This document shows positions 9,160 through 17,356 of a DNA stretch of 64,000 nt, one piece after another (the stretch's first letter is position 1; the number at the start of each line of letters is the position of its first letter). The DNA comes from Paludibaculum fermentans_A (GTDB lineage Bacteria > Acidobacteriota > Terriglobia > Bryobacterales > Bryobacteraceae), in contig NZ_JBPJAQ010000003.1 in the NCBI RefSeq assembly GCF_051172195.1, positions 620,001 to 684,000 on the forward strand, given 5' to 3'. A model generated the notes under the pieces. The model did not search any database and had not been told where the DNA came from. It was given only the letters and a program-made list of their open reading frames with translations. The position numbers were made by a program, and so were the translations under genes.

Positions 9160-9753
9160 ATGGGGTACTACATTCGAATCCTTGGCGCGAGGTTGGATGA
9201 CGTTCCATTGGCCGACCTGCGAACGACCGCGGCTCCAGCTCTCATTGAATCCAGCGACGAGGAAGCGCCATGGCAGCAAGCCGTTCTCAAGCATCCCGAT
9301 GGCATCGAGATCGCAGTGATCGAACGGAACCCGGTCGTGGAAGGCGAACTCGGTGCTGAGGAGTTGCAGGAATTCCTGGATGAACTGCCGCTGTATCAGC
9401 CTCAATCGTCTGTCGAGTGGCTTCAGCAGTACCTTCCACGGGTAAAAGTAATCTACGCTTTCCAGTTGCTCAGCGGAACTGACATCAACGACGGCTGGAC
9501 ACCACTGCATCGCGTCTACAATGCGATTTGGACTATTGCCGGAGGCATTCTTCAGGCTGACGGCGAGGGCTTCAGCAACGAAGACGGATACACGATTCTG
9601 TGGCAATTCAGCGATTCCGCCGAAGGTACGTGGAATGTCGGCCTACTCACCGGAGATCTATGGAGGCATTTTGAATTGGACCTTGGCAACCTCGCCCATC
9701 GGGAGGCCTTCAGACGCGGACAGATGCCCGATGGCGTGACAATCCTAGAGTGA
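9160..9753 (+). CDS. Cytoplasmic protein of unknown function
   Basis: A 197-residue soluble, acidic protein. The ATG at 9160 (MGYYIRILG) is preferred over the upstream ATG at 9133 because GGGAGGA lies about 9 bases before it. It has no signal peptide or membrane segment. The central part (LQEFLDELPLYQPQSSVEWL) is helical and the C-terminal half is Trp/Gly-rich (GYTILWQFSDSAEGTWNVGL). It is similar in style to hypothetical proteins associated with immunity or effector functions, but no family was recognised, and no toxin is visible next to it. Confidence 0.6.
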   Translation: MGYYIRILGARLDDVPLADLRTTAAPALIESSDEEAPWQQAVLKHPDGIEIAVIERNPVVEGELGAEELQEFLDELPLYQPQSSVEWLQQYLPRVKVIYAFQLLSGTDINDGWTPLHRVYNAIWTIAGGILQADGEGFSNEDGYTILWQFSDSAEGTWNVGLLTGDLWRHFELDLGNLAHREAFRRGQMPDGVTILE

Positions 9754-9855
9754 GCGCCGGGCGGCGGCTCTTCTCTTCTTCACTAGGCCTTACATTCGCT
9801 CCGCCCATCCAGGGAGAAGCGGACGTCCGTCCGATCGATTCAGGATCCCTGCGAA

Positions 9856-9897
9856 GTGGGGCGCGTGAGAGTTGCGAAATCACACGTCTCACCCCAC
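9856..9897. terminator. Possible hairpin between convergent genes
   Basis: GTGGGG and TGAGA can pair with TCTCA and CCCCAC, leaving a four-base bulge (CGCG) and a 16-base loop; the 3' arm is followed by AAAATTT. It sits between convergent genes ending at 9753 and 9960, fitting a termination or mRNA-end structure. Confidence 0.4.
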
Positions 9898-9959
9898 AAA
9901 ATTTCGGCGACCTCCACGCGAAGCGAAGCCAGTCAAAAACTCCTGATCAGGCTTTGGCA

Positions 9960-11300
9960 CTATGGGCGCCCCTCCCCCAGCAACCGCACCATCTCCCCGC
10001 GCCCATGATGCCGGGCCCAATCCGCCGCCGTCCCCCGGTAATCCAGATCCCGCACTCCAACATCCGCACCGTGCTCCAGCAAGAACCGCACGACGACATC
10101 GCCATACCGCTCCATCGTCGCCATCCGGTGCAGCACCGTCACCCGGCAATCCAGCCCCGGCACAATCGCATTGATCTCCGCACCCTGCCCCAGCAAATAC
10201 TCAGCCGCCTCCAGCCGGTTATTCACACAAGCAAAGTACAGCGCCTGGCTCAGCACGTTCGCCCGAGTCCGCTCACACTGGAACGGCGACAAGCCTTTCA
10301 GCTTCCGCTCCAGCCCATACGGATCGGCCAGCGCGCCCGCCCCTGGCTTCAACGAGCCATCCGCCTCGAACCAGCCGCGCACGACATCCATCCGCCCCAA
10401 CCCGGCCCCAAATCGCAGGTCGAGTCGAGCTCCTCTAGCAGCCAGCAACTCGGCCACTTCCTGGAACGCAAAGTGCATCGCGTACCCCATCGGCAGCCCA
10501 TCCCTATCCACGCCATCCACCTGCGCGCCGCCATCCAGCAGCGCCTCCACCACGCGCAACACTCCGAAGCTCACCGCCGACGTCAACGGCTGCCCGCCAT
10601 CCACCTCGACCTCCGCACCGGCCGCAATCAAGGCTCGCGTCAGCTCGTACTCGTTCCCTTGCCGGTTCGTCCCACGAAACACCGCCTCCGAAACACAGAA
10701 CAATGGAATCGAATCGTTAGGAGGAGGCTGCGGAGCCGCGAAGCCCGCCACCCACTGCCGGCTCGCCGCCGCCGGATCCAAACGCAAGATCTCCTGCAAC
10801 GCGGCCAGGTCCCCACTCCGAACCGCGGCAATCGCCGCCCGCACCCCCGGATCCAGATGCAGATAGCTGTCGTACTTCTCCCAGTATGCGTACCCCTCCG
10901 CATTCGCCACCAGCAGCCGCGCGTCCCGGTGCGAGAGCGAGGCAGCCCGCGGATCATAGTTCTCGAAGCGTTCCCGGGCGTGCGCCGGCTGCAGCAGCCG
11001 CTGCTTCGTCTGCGGGTCTCCAGCCGCGAACTCGGCCTGCAGCCGCGACACCCGCGCCTCGACCTCAGTCTGCAGCTCCACGTGCTGCTTCAGCTTGGGC
11101 CAGCTCGAAAACCCATACTCCCGGGCGATCACCAGTTGCGCGTCGCTCAGCGTCGCCGCCTCCGGTCCGCCGGCCTGGGGATGCAGCTCGTGAAACCGCG
11201 TCACAGCCGCAGCCTCGCTGTCGCGAAACTCCTTCAGCAGGTCCTTGGCTTGATGCTTCAGTTGAATTAGGCTCGGTTGAGCCGGAAGAGGTCTCTGCAT
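9960..11300 (-). CDS. Ankyrin-repeat protein
   Basis: A 446-residue cytoplasmic protein starting at the ATG 11300, with AAAGGA about 8 bases upstream. The N-terminal 110 residues are helical (IQLKHQAKDLLKEF, then a DAQLVIAREYGFSSWPKLKQ segment typical of acidobacterial ankyrin proteins). From about residue 170 onward ankyrin units recur: LTRALIAAGAEVEVDGG, VVEALLDGGAQVDGVD, EVAELLAARGARLDL, AAEYLLGQGAEINAI and VVRFLLEHGADVGVRD. Probably a protein-protein interaction scaffold; no enzymatic domain was seen. Stand-alone gene. Confidence 0.85.
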   Translation of the reverse strand: MQRPLPAQPSLIQLKHQAKDLLKEFRDSEAAAVTRFHELHPQAGGPEAATLSDAQLVIAREYGFSSWPKLKQHVELQTEVEARVSRLQAEFAAGDPQTKQRLLQPAHARERFENYDPRAASLSHRDARLLVANAEGYAYWEKYDSYLHLDPGVRAAIAAVRSGDLAALQEILRLDPAAASRQWVAGFAAPQPPPNDSIPLFCVSEAVFRGTNRQGNEYELTRALIAAGAEVEVDGGQPLTSAVSFGVLRVVEALLDGGAQVDGVDRDGLPMGYAMHFAFQEVAELLAARGARLDLRFGAGLGRMDVVRGWFEADGSLKPGAGALADPYGLERKLKGLSPFQCERTRANVLSQALYFACVNNRLEAAEYLLGQGAEINAIVPGLDCRVTVLHRMATMERYGDVVVRFLLEHGADVGVRDLDYRGTAADWARHHGRGEMVRLLGEGRP

Positions 11301-11527
11301 AAACGAACGTCCTTTCGCTATGCCTGATGTCCGCTTGTGCAGGCCGAAAGAATGTTCGTATCGGTCTCGAACGCCAACGAGTGGACTCGGTCCTTTCCGC
11401 GGACAGGAGGCGCCTCGTACGCCTTGACCCGAAGATACCATCCAAACCGCAAAGCCGCAAATCCAGCCCGCAACCTCTGCAGCAAGCGCGGCCAGCTCAC
11501 TGCAAAGAAACAAGGGCAGGGCGCCGG

Positions 11528-11880
11528 CCCGCCACGCGTCTTCAGAAGACCCCGGCATGGCCCGCAGCGCAACGAACCACGACCGTAAGGAAGTGGTCCC
11601 CACCGCGTCGCGAACCGCGACTGGCAAGGAGCGGGCCACGGCCCGCCACGCGCCTTCAGAGGACCCCCGCATGGCCCGCCCGAAACGAACCACGACCGTA
11701 AGGAAGTGGTCCCCACCGCGTCGGAACCGCGACTGGAACGGAGCGGGCCAAGGCCCCCGCACGTCTTCAGGAGACCCCCGCATGGCCCGCCCGCAACGAA
11801 CCACGACCGTAAGGAAGTGGTCCCCACCGCGTTGCGAACCGCGACTGGGAAGGAGCGGGCCACGGCCCCCGCGCGTCCGC
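11528..11880. repeat. Three tandem ~112-bp intergenic repeats with hairpins
   Basis: Three head-to-tail units are spaced 113 and 111 bases apart; the anchor ACGAACCACGACCGTAAGG starts at 11572, 11685 and 11796. Each unit contains CTTCAG..GACCCC, GCATGGCCCGC, GAAGTGGTCCCCACCGCG, and ACCGCGACTGG. In the first unit GTCGCG-AAC-CGCGAC is a perfect hairpin, and CCAC/GTGG can pair within every unit. The frames that cross the tract are repeat artefacts. It resembles REP/BIME-type intergenic elements. The remaining 11301-11527 shows no gene. Confidence 0.8.
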
Positions 11881-11922
11881 CTCCCCCAAGGCCGAGGCGT
11901 AACATAGACCCAAGGAGGACGG

Positions 11923-12498
11923 ATGCCGAGACACTTGGTCTACTACGTGGCCTGCACGCTGGACAGCTTCATCGCCAGCATCGACGGCTCCTTCGACTGC
12001 TTCCTCTTCCAAGGTGAGCACTGCCCGGATCTCTTCAAAGACTACCCGGAAACATTCCCGGCGCACATCCGTCCGGCCCTGGGCATCTCAGACCAGGCCC
12101 GCCGCTTCGACACCGTATTGATGGGCCGCAACACGTACGAGGTCGGGCTCCGCGAAGGCATCACGAACCCTTATGCGCCACTCCGCCAATACGTCTTCTC
12201 CCGCTCAATGACCAGCAGCCCGGATCCGGCCGTCCACCTTCACCCGAAGGATCCGTTAGCCCTCGTCCGCCGCCTCAAGGCCGAAGACGGCAAGGACATC
12301 TGGCTCTGTGGAGGCAGCAAACTCGCCTCGGCCCTCGCTCCGGAAATCGACGAGCTGATCCTGAAGATCAACCCCGTGCTCCTCGGCTCCGGCATCCCCC
12401 TTTTCGATACACTACCCGCCGCCCTGTCCACTCTGCTTCTGGAGCACAAGGTCTACCCCAACGGTTTCATCCTGGCCCGCTACAACCTCCTCCACTAG
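11923..12498 (+). CDS. Dihydrofolate reductase-like (RibD C-terminal domain) reductase
   Basis: A 191-residue protein with an excellent ribosome site (AAGGAGGA) before the ATG. It begins VYYVACTLDSFIASIDGSF, the typical first strand and substrate loop of the RibD_C/DHFR-like family; it then has DTVLMGRNTYEVG, IWLCGGSKLASALAPEIDELIL (the nucleotide-binding GG loop) and INPVLLGSGIPLF. The family comprises NAD(P)H-dependent reductases, often annotated as deaminase/reductase, whose substrates are mostly unknown. Length is normal for a single-domain member. Stand-alone gene just after the 112-bp repeat tract. Confidence 0.85.
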   Translation: MPRHLVYYVACTLDSFIASIDGSFDCFLFQGEHCPDLFKDYPETFPAHIRPALGISDQARRFDTVLMGRNTYEVGLREGITNPYAPLRQYVFSRSMTSSPDPAVHLHPKDPLALVRRLKAEDGKDIWLCGGSKLASALAPEIDELILKINPVLLGSGIPLFDTLPAALSTLLLEHKVYPNGFILARYNLLH

Positions 12499-12620
12499 CC
12501 ACTCTCATCCACCCCAGTGCGAACGGCAAGGCACAGGCAATCGTCAATATTGGCGGACCCGCCAGTTCAGCAAACACCTTTGCCGACATCCAAAAAACCG
12601 CCCGGATCGTCCGCTCGCCG

Positions 12621-13406
12621 TCAGCGAGCCGCATGCGCGTACGCACAAGCCCCATCCAGCACCTTGTCGAGTTCCTTCGCTGCAGCCTCGTCAACCTCCG
12701 AGTACGACGCCGATTCCCCAAACTTGCCTAGAAACCTCCACCGCTGCCCGTTCGAAAGCTGCCCTCTGGCATCGATGATCGTAGAATTTCCGAGCAGGAA
12801 CGACCTTTCCTCGTACTGAATGGAACTCCACACCAAAGGCGAGTACGGCAAGCCTACGCTCCACATCGGTCCGCTGCCGTGCTGGATGCCCTTCCGCCCC
12901 GCTTTCGTCTGGATGTAGTAGCTTCGCGCCCCATAGTCAACGTCCTGGCCCTGTAGGCGTGCCACCACCCCGGATATTCTCGGAAACTGAAACGCCGCGG
13001 ACCAGCCTTCGATCCCCTCGTACGATTGGCCCTTCAGGCAGGTGGGGAAGGACCGGTCCGCTCCACGCTTGTGCAGCGTAATCGCCAGTTCGCCGGCATC
13101 CTGCGTGTGCACCGCCTCGCTCTGGAATCCTGCTTTGCGAATCACGATCAAGGGCGCCCTGGTATCAATCACGAACCGGCCAGCCGAATCCGTCATGATC
13201 GCTTTGCCGGGAATATCCGTATGATCGACACGCGCCGCTTCCACCGGTTTGCCGTCATCATCCAGCACCTTGGCGGCAATATGCCGTGCTTGGGGTAGCA
13301 GATGATCAGAATATCCTTGCGCCTGCACGCAAATATTAATCAGAAAGAGCCCGGCGGCAATCCTCAACATACAGCCATCGTAATCTTCGCTCAGATGCTC
13401 TCGCAT
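12621..13406 (-). CDS. Secreted protein with carboxypeptidase-regulatory-like domain
   Basis: A 261-residue protein. Start ATG 13406 has AAAGGTG about 8 bases upstream; a second in-frame ATG at 13370 begins the signal peptide MLRIAAGLFLINICVQAQG. The first mature segment (HIAAKVLDDDGKPVEAARVD, then DSAGRFVIDTRAPLIVIRKAGF) is a transthyretin-like CarboxypepD_reg fold. The rest (about 150 residues) has no recognised family but includes paired Tyr/Trp-rich strands. Probably an extracytoplasmic structural or binding protein. No operon partner. Confidence 0.75.
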   Translation of the reverse strand: MREHLSEDYDGCMLRIAAGLFLINICVQAQGYSDHLLPQARHIAAKVLDDDGKPVEAARVDHTDIPGKAIMTDSAGRFVIDTRAPLIVIRKAGFQSEAVHTQDAGELAITLHKRGADRSFPTCLKGQSYEGIEGWSAAFQFPRISGVVARLQGQDVDYGARSYYIQTKAGRKGIQHGSGPMWSVGLPYSPLVWSSIQYEERSFLLGNSTIIDARGQLSNGQRWRFLGKFGESASYSEVDEAAAKELDKVLDGACAYAHAAR

Positions 13407-13855
13407 TCTGCGCGCACCTTTTGTTTCGACCGAGAGGACGCGGCAGTTCTCATCGGCGCGCTGATCGAAAAGCCGCGAGGACTCGTCAGGCGGTGAGGTC
13501 ACCCGTGCAGGCAGCCCCGTCTTTCCGGCACAGCCGTCCGCCCTGGCCAGCTTCCCCAACGCCGAACCTCACTCGCCCCAGGACTACCAACGAAGTCAAA
13601 CGGAGCCTCGCAACCGCGCCCCATCGCGCCCATCACGAGAAGGTCCTGCCGCCGCTCCATCCGCGCTGCCCAGCGCCCCCAGAACCAGTCCCGGAACGTC
13701 AATGACGGGCTACCCGTCCCCCTCATGTCCGCCCACCCCCTTCACCCCCAACCCAAAATCCCCGTGCTACGATACCTCCATTAAGCCGTCCCTCAGGACG
13801 GCCGCTCGAGGGGATGCAGCCACGCGCGGGAACCAACTCCGCGCCACACTCAGTC
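13407..13855. other. Stretch without a recognisable gene
   Basis: Frames on both strands are Pro/Arg-rich shadows without ribosome sites. A perfect hairpin, GCCGTCC-CTCA-GGACGGC, lies near 13786-13803, just upstream of the kinase stump at 13856. Confidence 0.4.
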
Positions 13856-13957
13856 ATGACGGCCGACCGCTGGCGCCAGATAGAAGACATCTTCACTCAG
13901 GCTGTCGAACAGCCGTCCGCCGCCTCAATCAGGTCGCCCAGGCACTCGCCGCCCTGA
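13856..13957 (+). pseudogene. N-terminal stump of a Ser/Thr kinase gene
   Basis: A 33-codon frame from ATG 13856 to TGA 13955-13957 begins MTADRWRQIEDIFTQAVEQP. This matches the N-terminal juxtakinase segment of acidobacterial TPR kinases, as in the intact gene at 54280 (LPERWNKLEEVFQTAADLP). Nothing of the kinase domain follows; the sequence turns into unrelated residues after about 23 codons. It is best read as the remnant left by a deletion or a recombined gene start. Confidence 0.6.
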
Positions 13958-14337
13958 CAGTCCACCACCGTGGCGATTCGCCAGGCCCATCCACCGCGCC
14001 TCGCCCGCAGCTTGCCGATCACCGCCCATAACCCTCTGCCATCCATCACGCTAGCTTGGATCAGGAGAAACGAAACTCGTCCTTATGCCAATCCGCACAG
14101 AAAGATCAGGTCCCTTTCCGGGCAGTGCCGCAAACCGGTCACGCCTCGCCGGGAAATATCTTCTCCCATCAATTCAGTAACTTATCCCCTGAAGTCGAGC
14201 CGGTTCCTGCGGTCAACCCTCACGCTCCTGGGCACGAAGGAGTTTCACGAATATGCGATGGCAGAGTGTGGAAAGGTCGCTGAACCAGCTAGCGCGCTTG
14301 GCACAAGGGCCAATGCGGCCAGGCGGCGCCACTAACC
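13958..14337. other. Region between the kinase stump and the 120-bp repeats
   Basis: No supported gene. An AAGGAG about 8 bases before an ATG at 14253 opens a frame that crosses the repeat tract and stays in frame with the PQQ dehydrogenase; whether it is translated is unclear. Confidence 0.35.
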
Positions 14338-14612
14338 AATTCAAGAAATTTGAGGGAACAAACCCATTCAAGCAACCCGCTGCCACCCCGCAACCAGCCG
14401 CTCCAGCCAGCCTTCAGGCGCAACCCGCGACCTGCCTCCGCTATCCCAAGGCCAACCCATACCAGCAATTTGAGGGAACAAACCCATTCGAGCAACCTGC
14501 TGCCACCCCACAACCCGCCACTCCAGCCAGCCGTCAGGCGCAACCCGGGGCCTGCCGCCTCGGTCCCAAATCCAGCCCATTCGAGAAATTTGAGCGATCA
14601 AACCCATTCGCT
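14338..14612. repeat. 120-bp tandem repeat, two full copies and a partial third
   Basis: The block AATTTGAG starts at 14347, 14467 and 14587, exactly 120 bases apart. Copies share AATTTGAGGGAACAAACCC, ATTC, the GCTGCCACCCC block and CAGGCGCAACCC. Because 120 is a multiple of three, the plus frame carries 40-residue repeats (FEGTNPF, then QPAATPQPA). The tract sits directly upstream of the PQQ dehydrogenase start and could be intergenic rather than coding. Confidence 0.8.
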
Positions 14613-14708
14613 CCACACCCAGCTGGCACCCATCCCGTCCACGATAAGATAGCCCCATACACCCGGCGGCTCCGGTCCTGCCGGCCATCCCACACTGGAG
14701 ACCTGCTG

Positions 14709-16562
14709 TTGCTATCCAATTCCCTTCGCGGAGTCCTGCTCCTGTCGCTGCCCCTGCTCGCGCAAACCCATGGCACCTGGCGCGATTACGGCGGTGCCCC
14801 CGACGCGGCGCAGTACTCCGATCTCAAGCAGATCGACCGTTCCAATGTCGCCAGGTTGAAGCCCGCCTGGACTTATAAGACGGGCGACGGCAGCAAGTAC
14901 TTCTTCAATCCCCTCATCGCCGACGGCCGCATGTACGTCATGGCCAGGAAGAACTGCATCGTCGCCCTCGACCCCGTCAACGGCGCCGAACTCTGGACCT
15001 ACACCCCCGAACCCGACACTAAAATCATCACCAACCGCGGCCTCAACTACTGGGAGAGTAAGGACCGCTCCGACCGCCGCCTCCTTTTCGCCAGCAATCA
15101 CCGCCTGCGCGCCATCGATGCCCGCACCGGCCAGCCCATCGACACCTTCGGCACAAACGGCAGCGTCGACCTGAAACAAGGACTCGGCCGCGATCCGGAA
15201 ACCCTCTCCCTCGTCCAGTCCACCACCCCCGGCCGCGTCTTCGAGGATCTCCTCATCCTCGGCTCCGCCACCAACCAGGGCTATGGCTCCGCCCCCGGAG
15301 ACATCCGCGCCTTCGATGTCCGCTCCGGCAAGCTCGTCTGGACCTTCCACACCATCCCCCATCCCGGTGAGGCCGGTTACGAAACGTGGCCCAAAGAGGC
15401 CTGGAAGAATGTCGGCGGCGCCAATGTCTGGGGCGAGATGTCCCTCGACGTCAAACGCGGCATCCTCTACGCCCCCACCGCCAGTGCCAAATACAATTTC
15501 TATGGAGCCGACCGCGCCGGAGCCAACCTCTTCAGTGACTCCTTGCTTGCCCTCGACGCCCGCACCGGCAAACGCCTCTGGCACTTCCAGATGGTCCATC
15601 ACGACATCTGGGATTACGACGACGCCACCGCCCCCAAGCTCCTCACCATCCACCACAACAGCAAAATCGTCGACATCGTGGCTCAGGTGACCAAACAGGG
15701 CTTCGTCTGGGTCTTCAATCGCGTCACCGGCGAACCCATCTGGCCCATCGAGGAACGCCCCGTACCCCAGACCGATATGGACGGCGAAACCACCTGGCCC
15801 ACCCAGCCGTTCCCCACCAAGCCGCCGCCCTTCTCCCGCCAGAAGTTCACCGTCGACGACCTCAGCCCCTACCTCACCCCCGAAGACCGCGCTAAGTTCA
15901 AGGACGAAATCCTCAGCGCCCGCAATGAAGGACTGTTCACCCCGCCCGGCAAACGCAATACCGTCCAGATGCCCGGCAACAACGGCGGAGCCAACTGGAG
16001 CGGAGCCGCCGTCAACCCCTCGCAAGGCCTCCTCTACGTCGTCTCCAAGGACCTGCCCGCCATGCTCAAGCTCGAGCCCAAAGGCGAGCCCCGCAAAGCC
16101 CCCAATCCCGAGGCGGAGATGGTCCGCTACTACAGCGGCTTTGGCTTCATGCTCGACAGCCAGGGCCTCTCGCCCATCAAACCGCCATGGTCGTCACTCA
16201 CCGCCTACGACCTGAACGAGGGGACCATCAAGTGGAAGATTCCACTGGGCGAAGTACCCGAACTCGCCGCCAAAGGCATCCACGACACCGGCTCCCACTA
16301 CCCCAAAGTCGGCCCGGTAGTCACCGCCGGGGGCCTCATCTTCGCCGGTACCCGGGACAAAAAGGTGCATGCCCTGGACGTGGACAACGGCAAGATTCTC
16401 TGGGAAGCGGAAGTCGGAGCGGCGCTGGAGGGAATGGCCGCCGTCTATGAAGCCGAAGGCCGCGAATACGTGGTCTTCTGCGCCGCGGCCCAGGAAGGCC
16501 TCACACCGGGCACGCAGAAACCCATCCAGGGCAGCTACGTCGCCTTCGCCCTGCCGAAGTAA
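14709..16562 (+). CDS. PQQ-dependent alcohol/sugar dehydrogenase (quinoprotein), periplasmic
   Basis: 617 residues from the TTG at 14709, chosen because GGAG lies 8 bases upstream and because it gives a clean signal peptide (MLSNSLRGVLLLSLPLLAQ). The frame is open far upstream through the 120-bp repeats. The mature protein is an eight-bladed quinoprotein propeller: AELWTYTPE, LVWTFHTIPHPGEAGYETWP, GGANVWGEMSLD, LWHFQMVHHDIWDYD, VWVFNRVTGEPIWPIEE, NNGGANWSGAAVNP, and a final blade GTRDKKVHALDVDNGKILWE. The family oxidises alcohols or sugars in the periplasm with PQQ and Ca2+ or a lanthanide. No vicinal Cys pair and no fused cytochrome c domain were seen, and no cytochrome gene is adjacent. Confidence 0.88.
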   Translation: MLSNSLRGVLLLSLPLLAQTHGTWRDYGGAPDAAQYSDLKQIDRSNVARLKPAWTYKTGDGSKYFFNPLIADGRMYVMARKNCIVALDPVNGAELWTYTPEPDTKIITNRGLNYWESKDRSDRRLLFASNHRLRAIDARTGQPIDTFGTNGSVDLKQGLGRDPETLSLVQSTTPGRVFEDLLILGSATNQGYGSAPGDIRAFDVRSGKLVWTFHTIPHPGEAGYETWPKEAWKNVGGANVWGEMSLDVKRGILYAPTASAKYNFYGADRAGANLFSDSLLALDARTGKRLWHFQMVHHDIWDYDDATAPKLLTIHHNSKIVDIVAQVTKQGFVWVFNRVTGEPIWPIEERPVPQTDMDGETTWPTQPFPTKPPPFSRQKFTVDDLSPYLTPEDRAKFKDEILSARNEGLFTPPGKRNTVQMPGNNGGANWSGAAVNPSQGLLYVVSKDLPAMLKLEPKGEPRKAPNPEAEMVRYYSGFGFMLDSQGLSPIKPPWSSLTAYDLNEGTIKWKIPLGEVPELAAKGIHDTGSHYPKVGPVVTAGGLIFAGTRDKKVHALDVDNGKILWEAEVGAALEGMAAVYEAEGREYVVFCAAAQEGLTPGTQKPIQGSYVAFALPK

Positions 16563-16569
16563 AGCGAAG

Positions 16570-16587
16570 GGGGGCGCGAGCCCCCCA
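16570..16587. terminator. GC hairpin between convergent genes
   Basis: GGGGGGC-GCGA-GCCCCCC forms a perfect 7-bp stem between the PQQ dehydrogenase stop (16562) and the convergent dehydrogenase stop (16591). No T-run follows on either strand, so function as a terminator is inferred from placement. Confidence 0.6.
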
Positions 16588-16590
16588 AAC

Positions 16591-17343
16591 CTACTGACGC
16601 TGGCCGCCGGTCACCAGCAGGGTTTGGCCAGTGACCCAACCCGCATCGTCCGTTGCAAAGAAGGTCACCACCTTGGCGATATCGTCCGGTTGGGCGATTC
16701 GGCCCAGCGGCGTCGAGGCCTCCAGTTGCTTGCGGAAATCGCTCTCCGCAATGCCGGTGGAGTGCAGGCCTTCCGTCTCCACCATGCCCGGGTTCACCGA
16801 ATTCACCCGGATCTTGCGCGGACCCAGTTCCAGCGAGAGCGCCACGGTGATCGCGTCCACCGCCGCTTTCGTGGCCGAGTAAACCGCCGCGGTGGGCACC
16901 GGCATCGGAGCAACGATGGAACTGATGTTGATCACGGAGCCGCCCTCCGGACCCATCAGTTTCACCGCCTCCCTGGTCGCCAGCAGCAGGCCCAGCACGT
17001 TCAAGTCGAACTGCTGGTGGAAGTGCTCAGGCGTAATGGAGTCCAAAGGGGCAAATTCGTAAATGCCAGCATTATTGACCAGTAGGTCAAGTTTCTGGAA
17101 TGCCTTTTTCGTCTCCTCGAACAGGTGCTGGACGCCGGCTTCTTTCGAGACATTGGCTTGCACGGCCACCGCCGTGCCGCCAGCCTTTTGGATGCGCTCC
17201 ACAACGGCGTCGGCGCCCGTCTTACTACTGGAGTAGTTGACGACGACCGAGGCGCCCTCCGCGGCCAGGTGTTCCGCGATGGAGGCTCCAATGCCTTTGG
17301 AGGCTCCGGTGACGACCGCGACTTTGCCTTTTAGTTTGTTCAT
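16591..17343 (-). CDS. Short-chain dehydrogenase/reductase (FabG-like)
   Basis: A 250-residue cytoplasmic oxidoreductase. ATG 17343 is chosen because an AAGGA site lies about 10 bases upstream and the Rossmann strand starts immediately. Nucleotide motif TGASKGIG at 12-19, NNAG at 90-93, catalytic Ser142, Tyr155 and Lys159 (YSATK), and the NPGMVET loop after strand 6 are all present. It belongs to classical SDRs of the glucose/3-oxoacyl dehydrogenase type; the substrate cannot be told. It starts 13 bases after the esterase stop (17357), so the two form an esterase-SDR operon. Confidence 0.88.
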   Translation of the reverse strand: MNKLKGKVAVVTGASKGIGASIAEHLAAEGASVVVNYSSSKTGADAVVERIQKAGGTAVAVQANVSKEAGVQHLFEETKKAFQKLDLLVNNAGIYEFAPLDSITPEHFHQQFDLNVLGLLLATREAVKLMGPEGGSVINISSIVAPMPVPTAAVYSATKAAVDAITVALSLELGPRKIRVNSVNPGMVETEGLHSTGIAESDFRKQLEASTPLGRIAQPDDIAKVVTFFATDDAGWVTGQTLLVTGGQRQ

Positions 17344-17356
17344 GTTGTCTAGTCCT

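Noticed and set aside
9960..11804. A longer ankyrin protein starting at 11804
   Set aside because: The extra N-terminus comes only from translating the tandem repeat tract; ATG 11300 has a ribosome site and starts the conserved part.
13302..13705. A possible YceH-like (DUF480) gene fragment on the plus strand
   Set aside because: AVLIGALIEK resembles the family start only over ten residues and no later motif follows.
14712..16025. A long minus-strand frame opposite the PQQ dehydrogenase
   Set aside because: It is Gly/Ala/Val-rich mirror sequence of a high-GC gene with no motif or ribosome site.
14253..16562. A 769-residue PQQ protein with N-terminal repeats as the main gene model
   Set aside because: The TTG at 14709 has a well-placed GGAG and opens a signal peptide, which the long form would bury.
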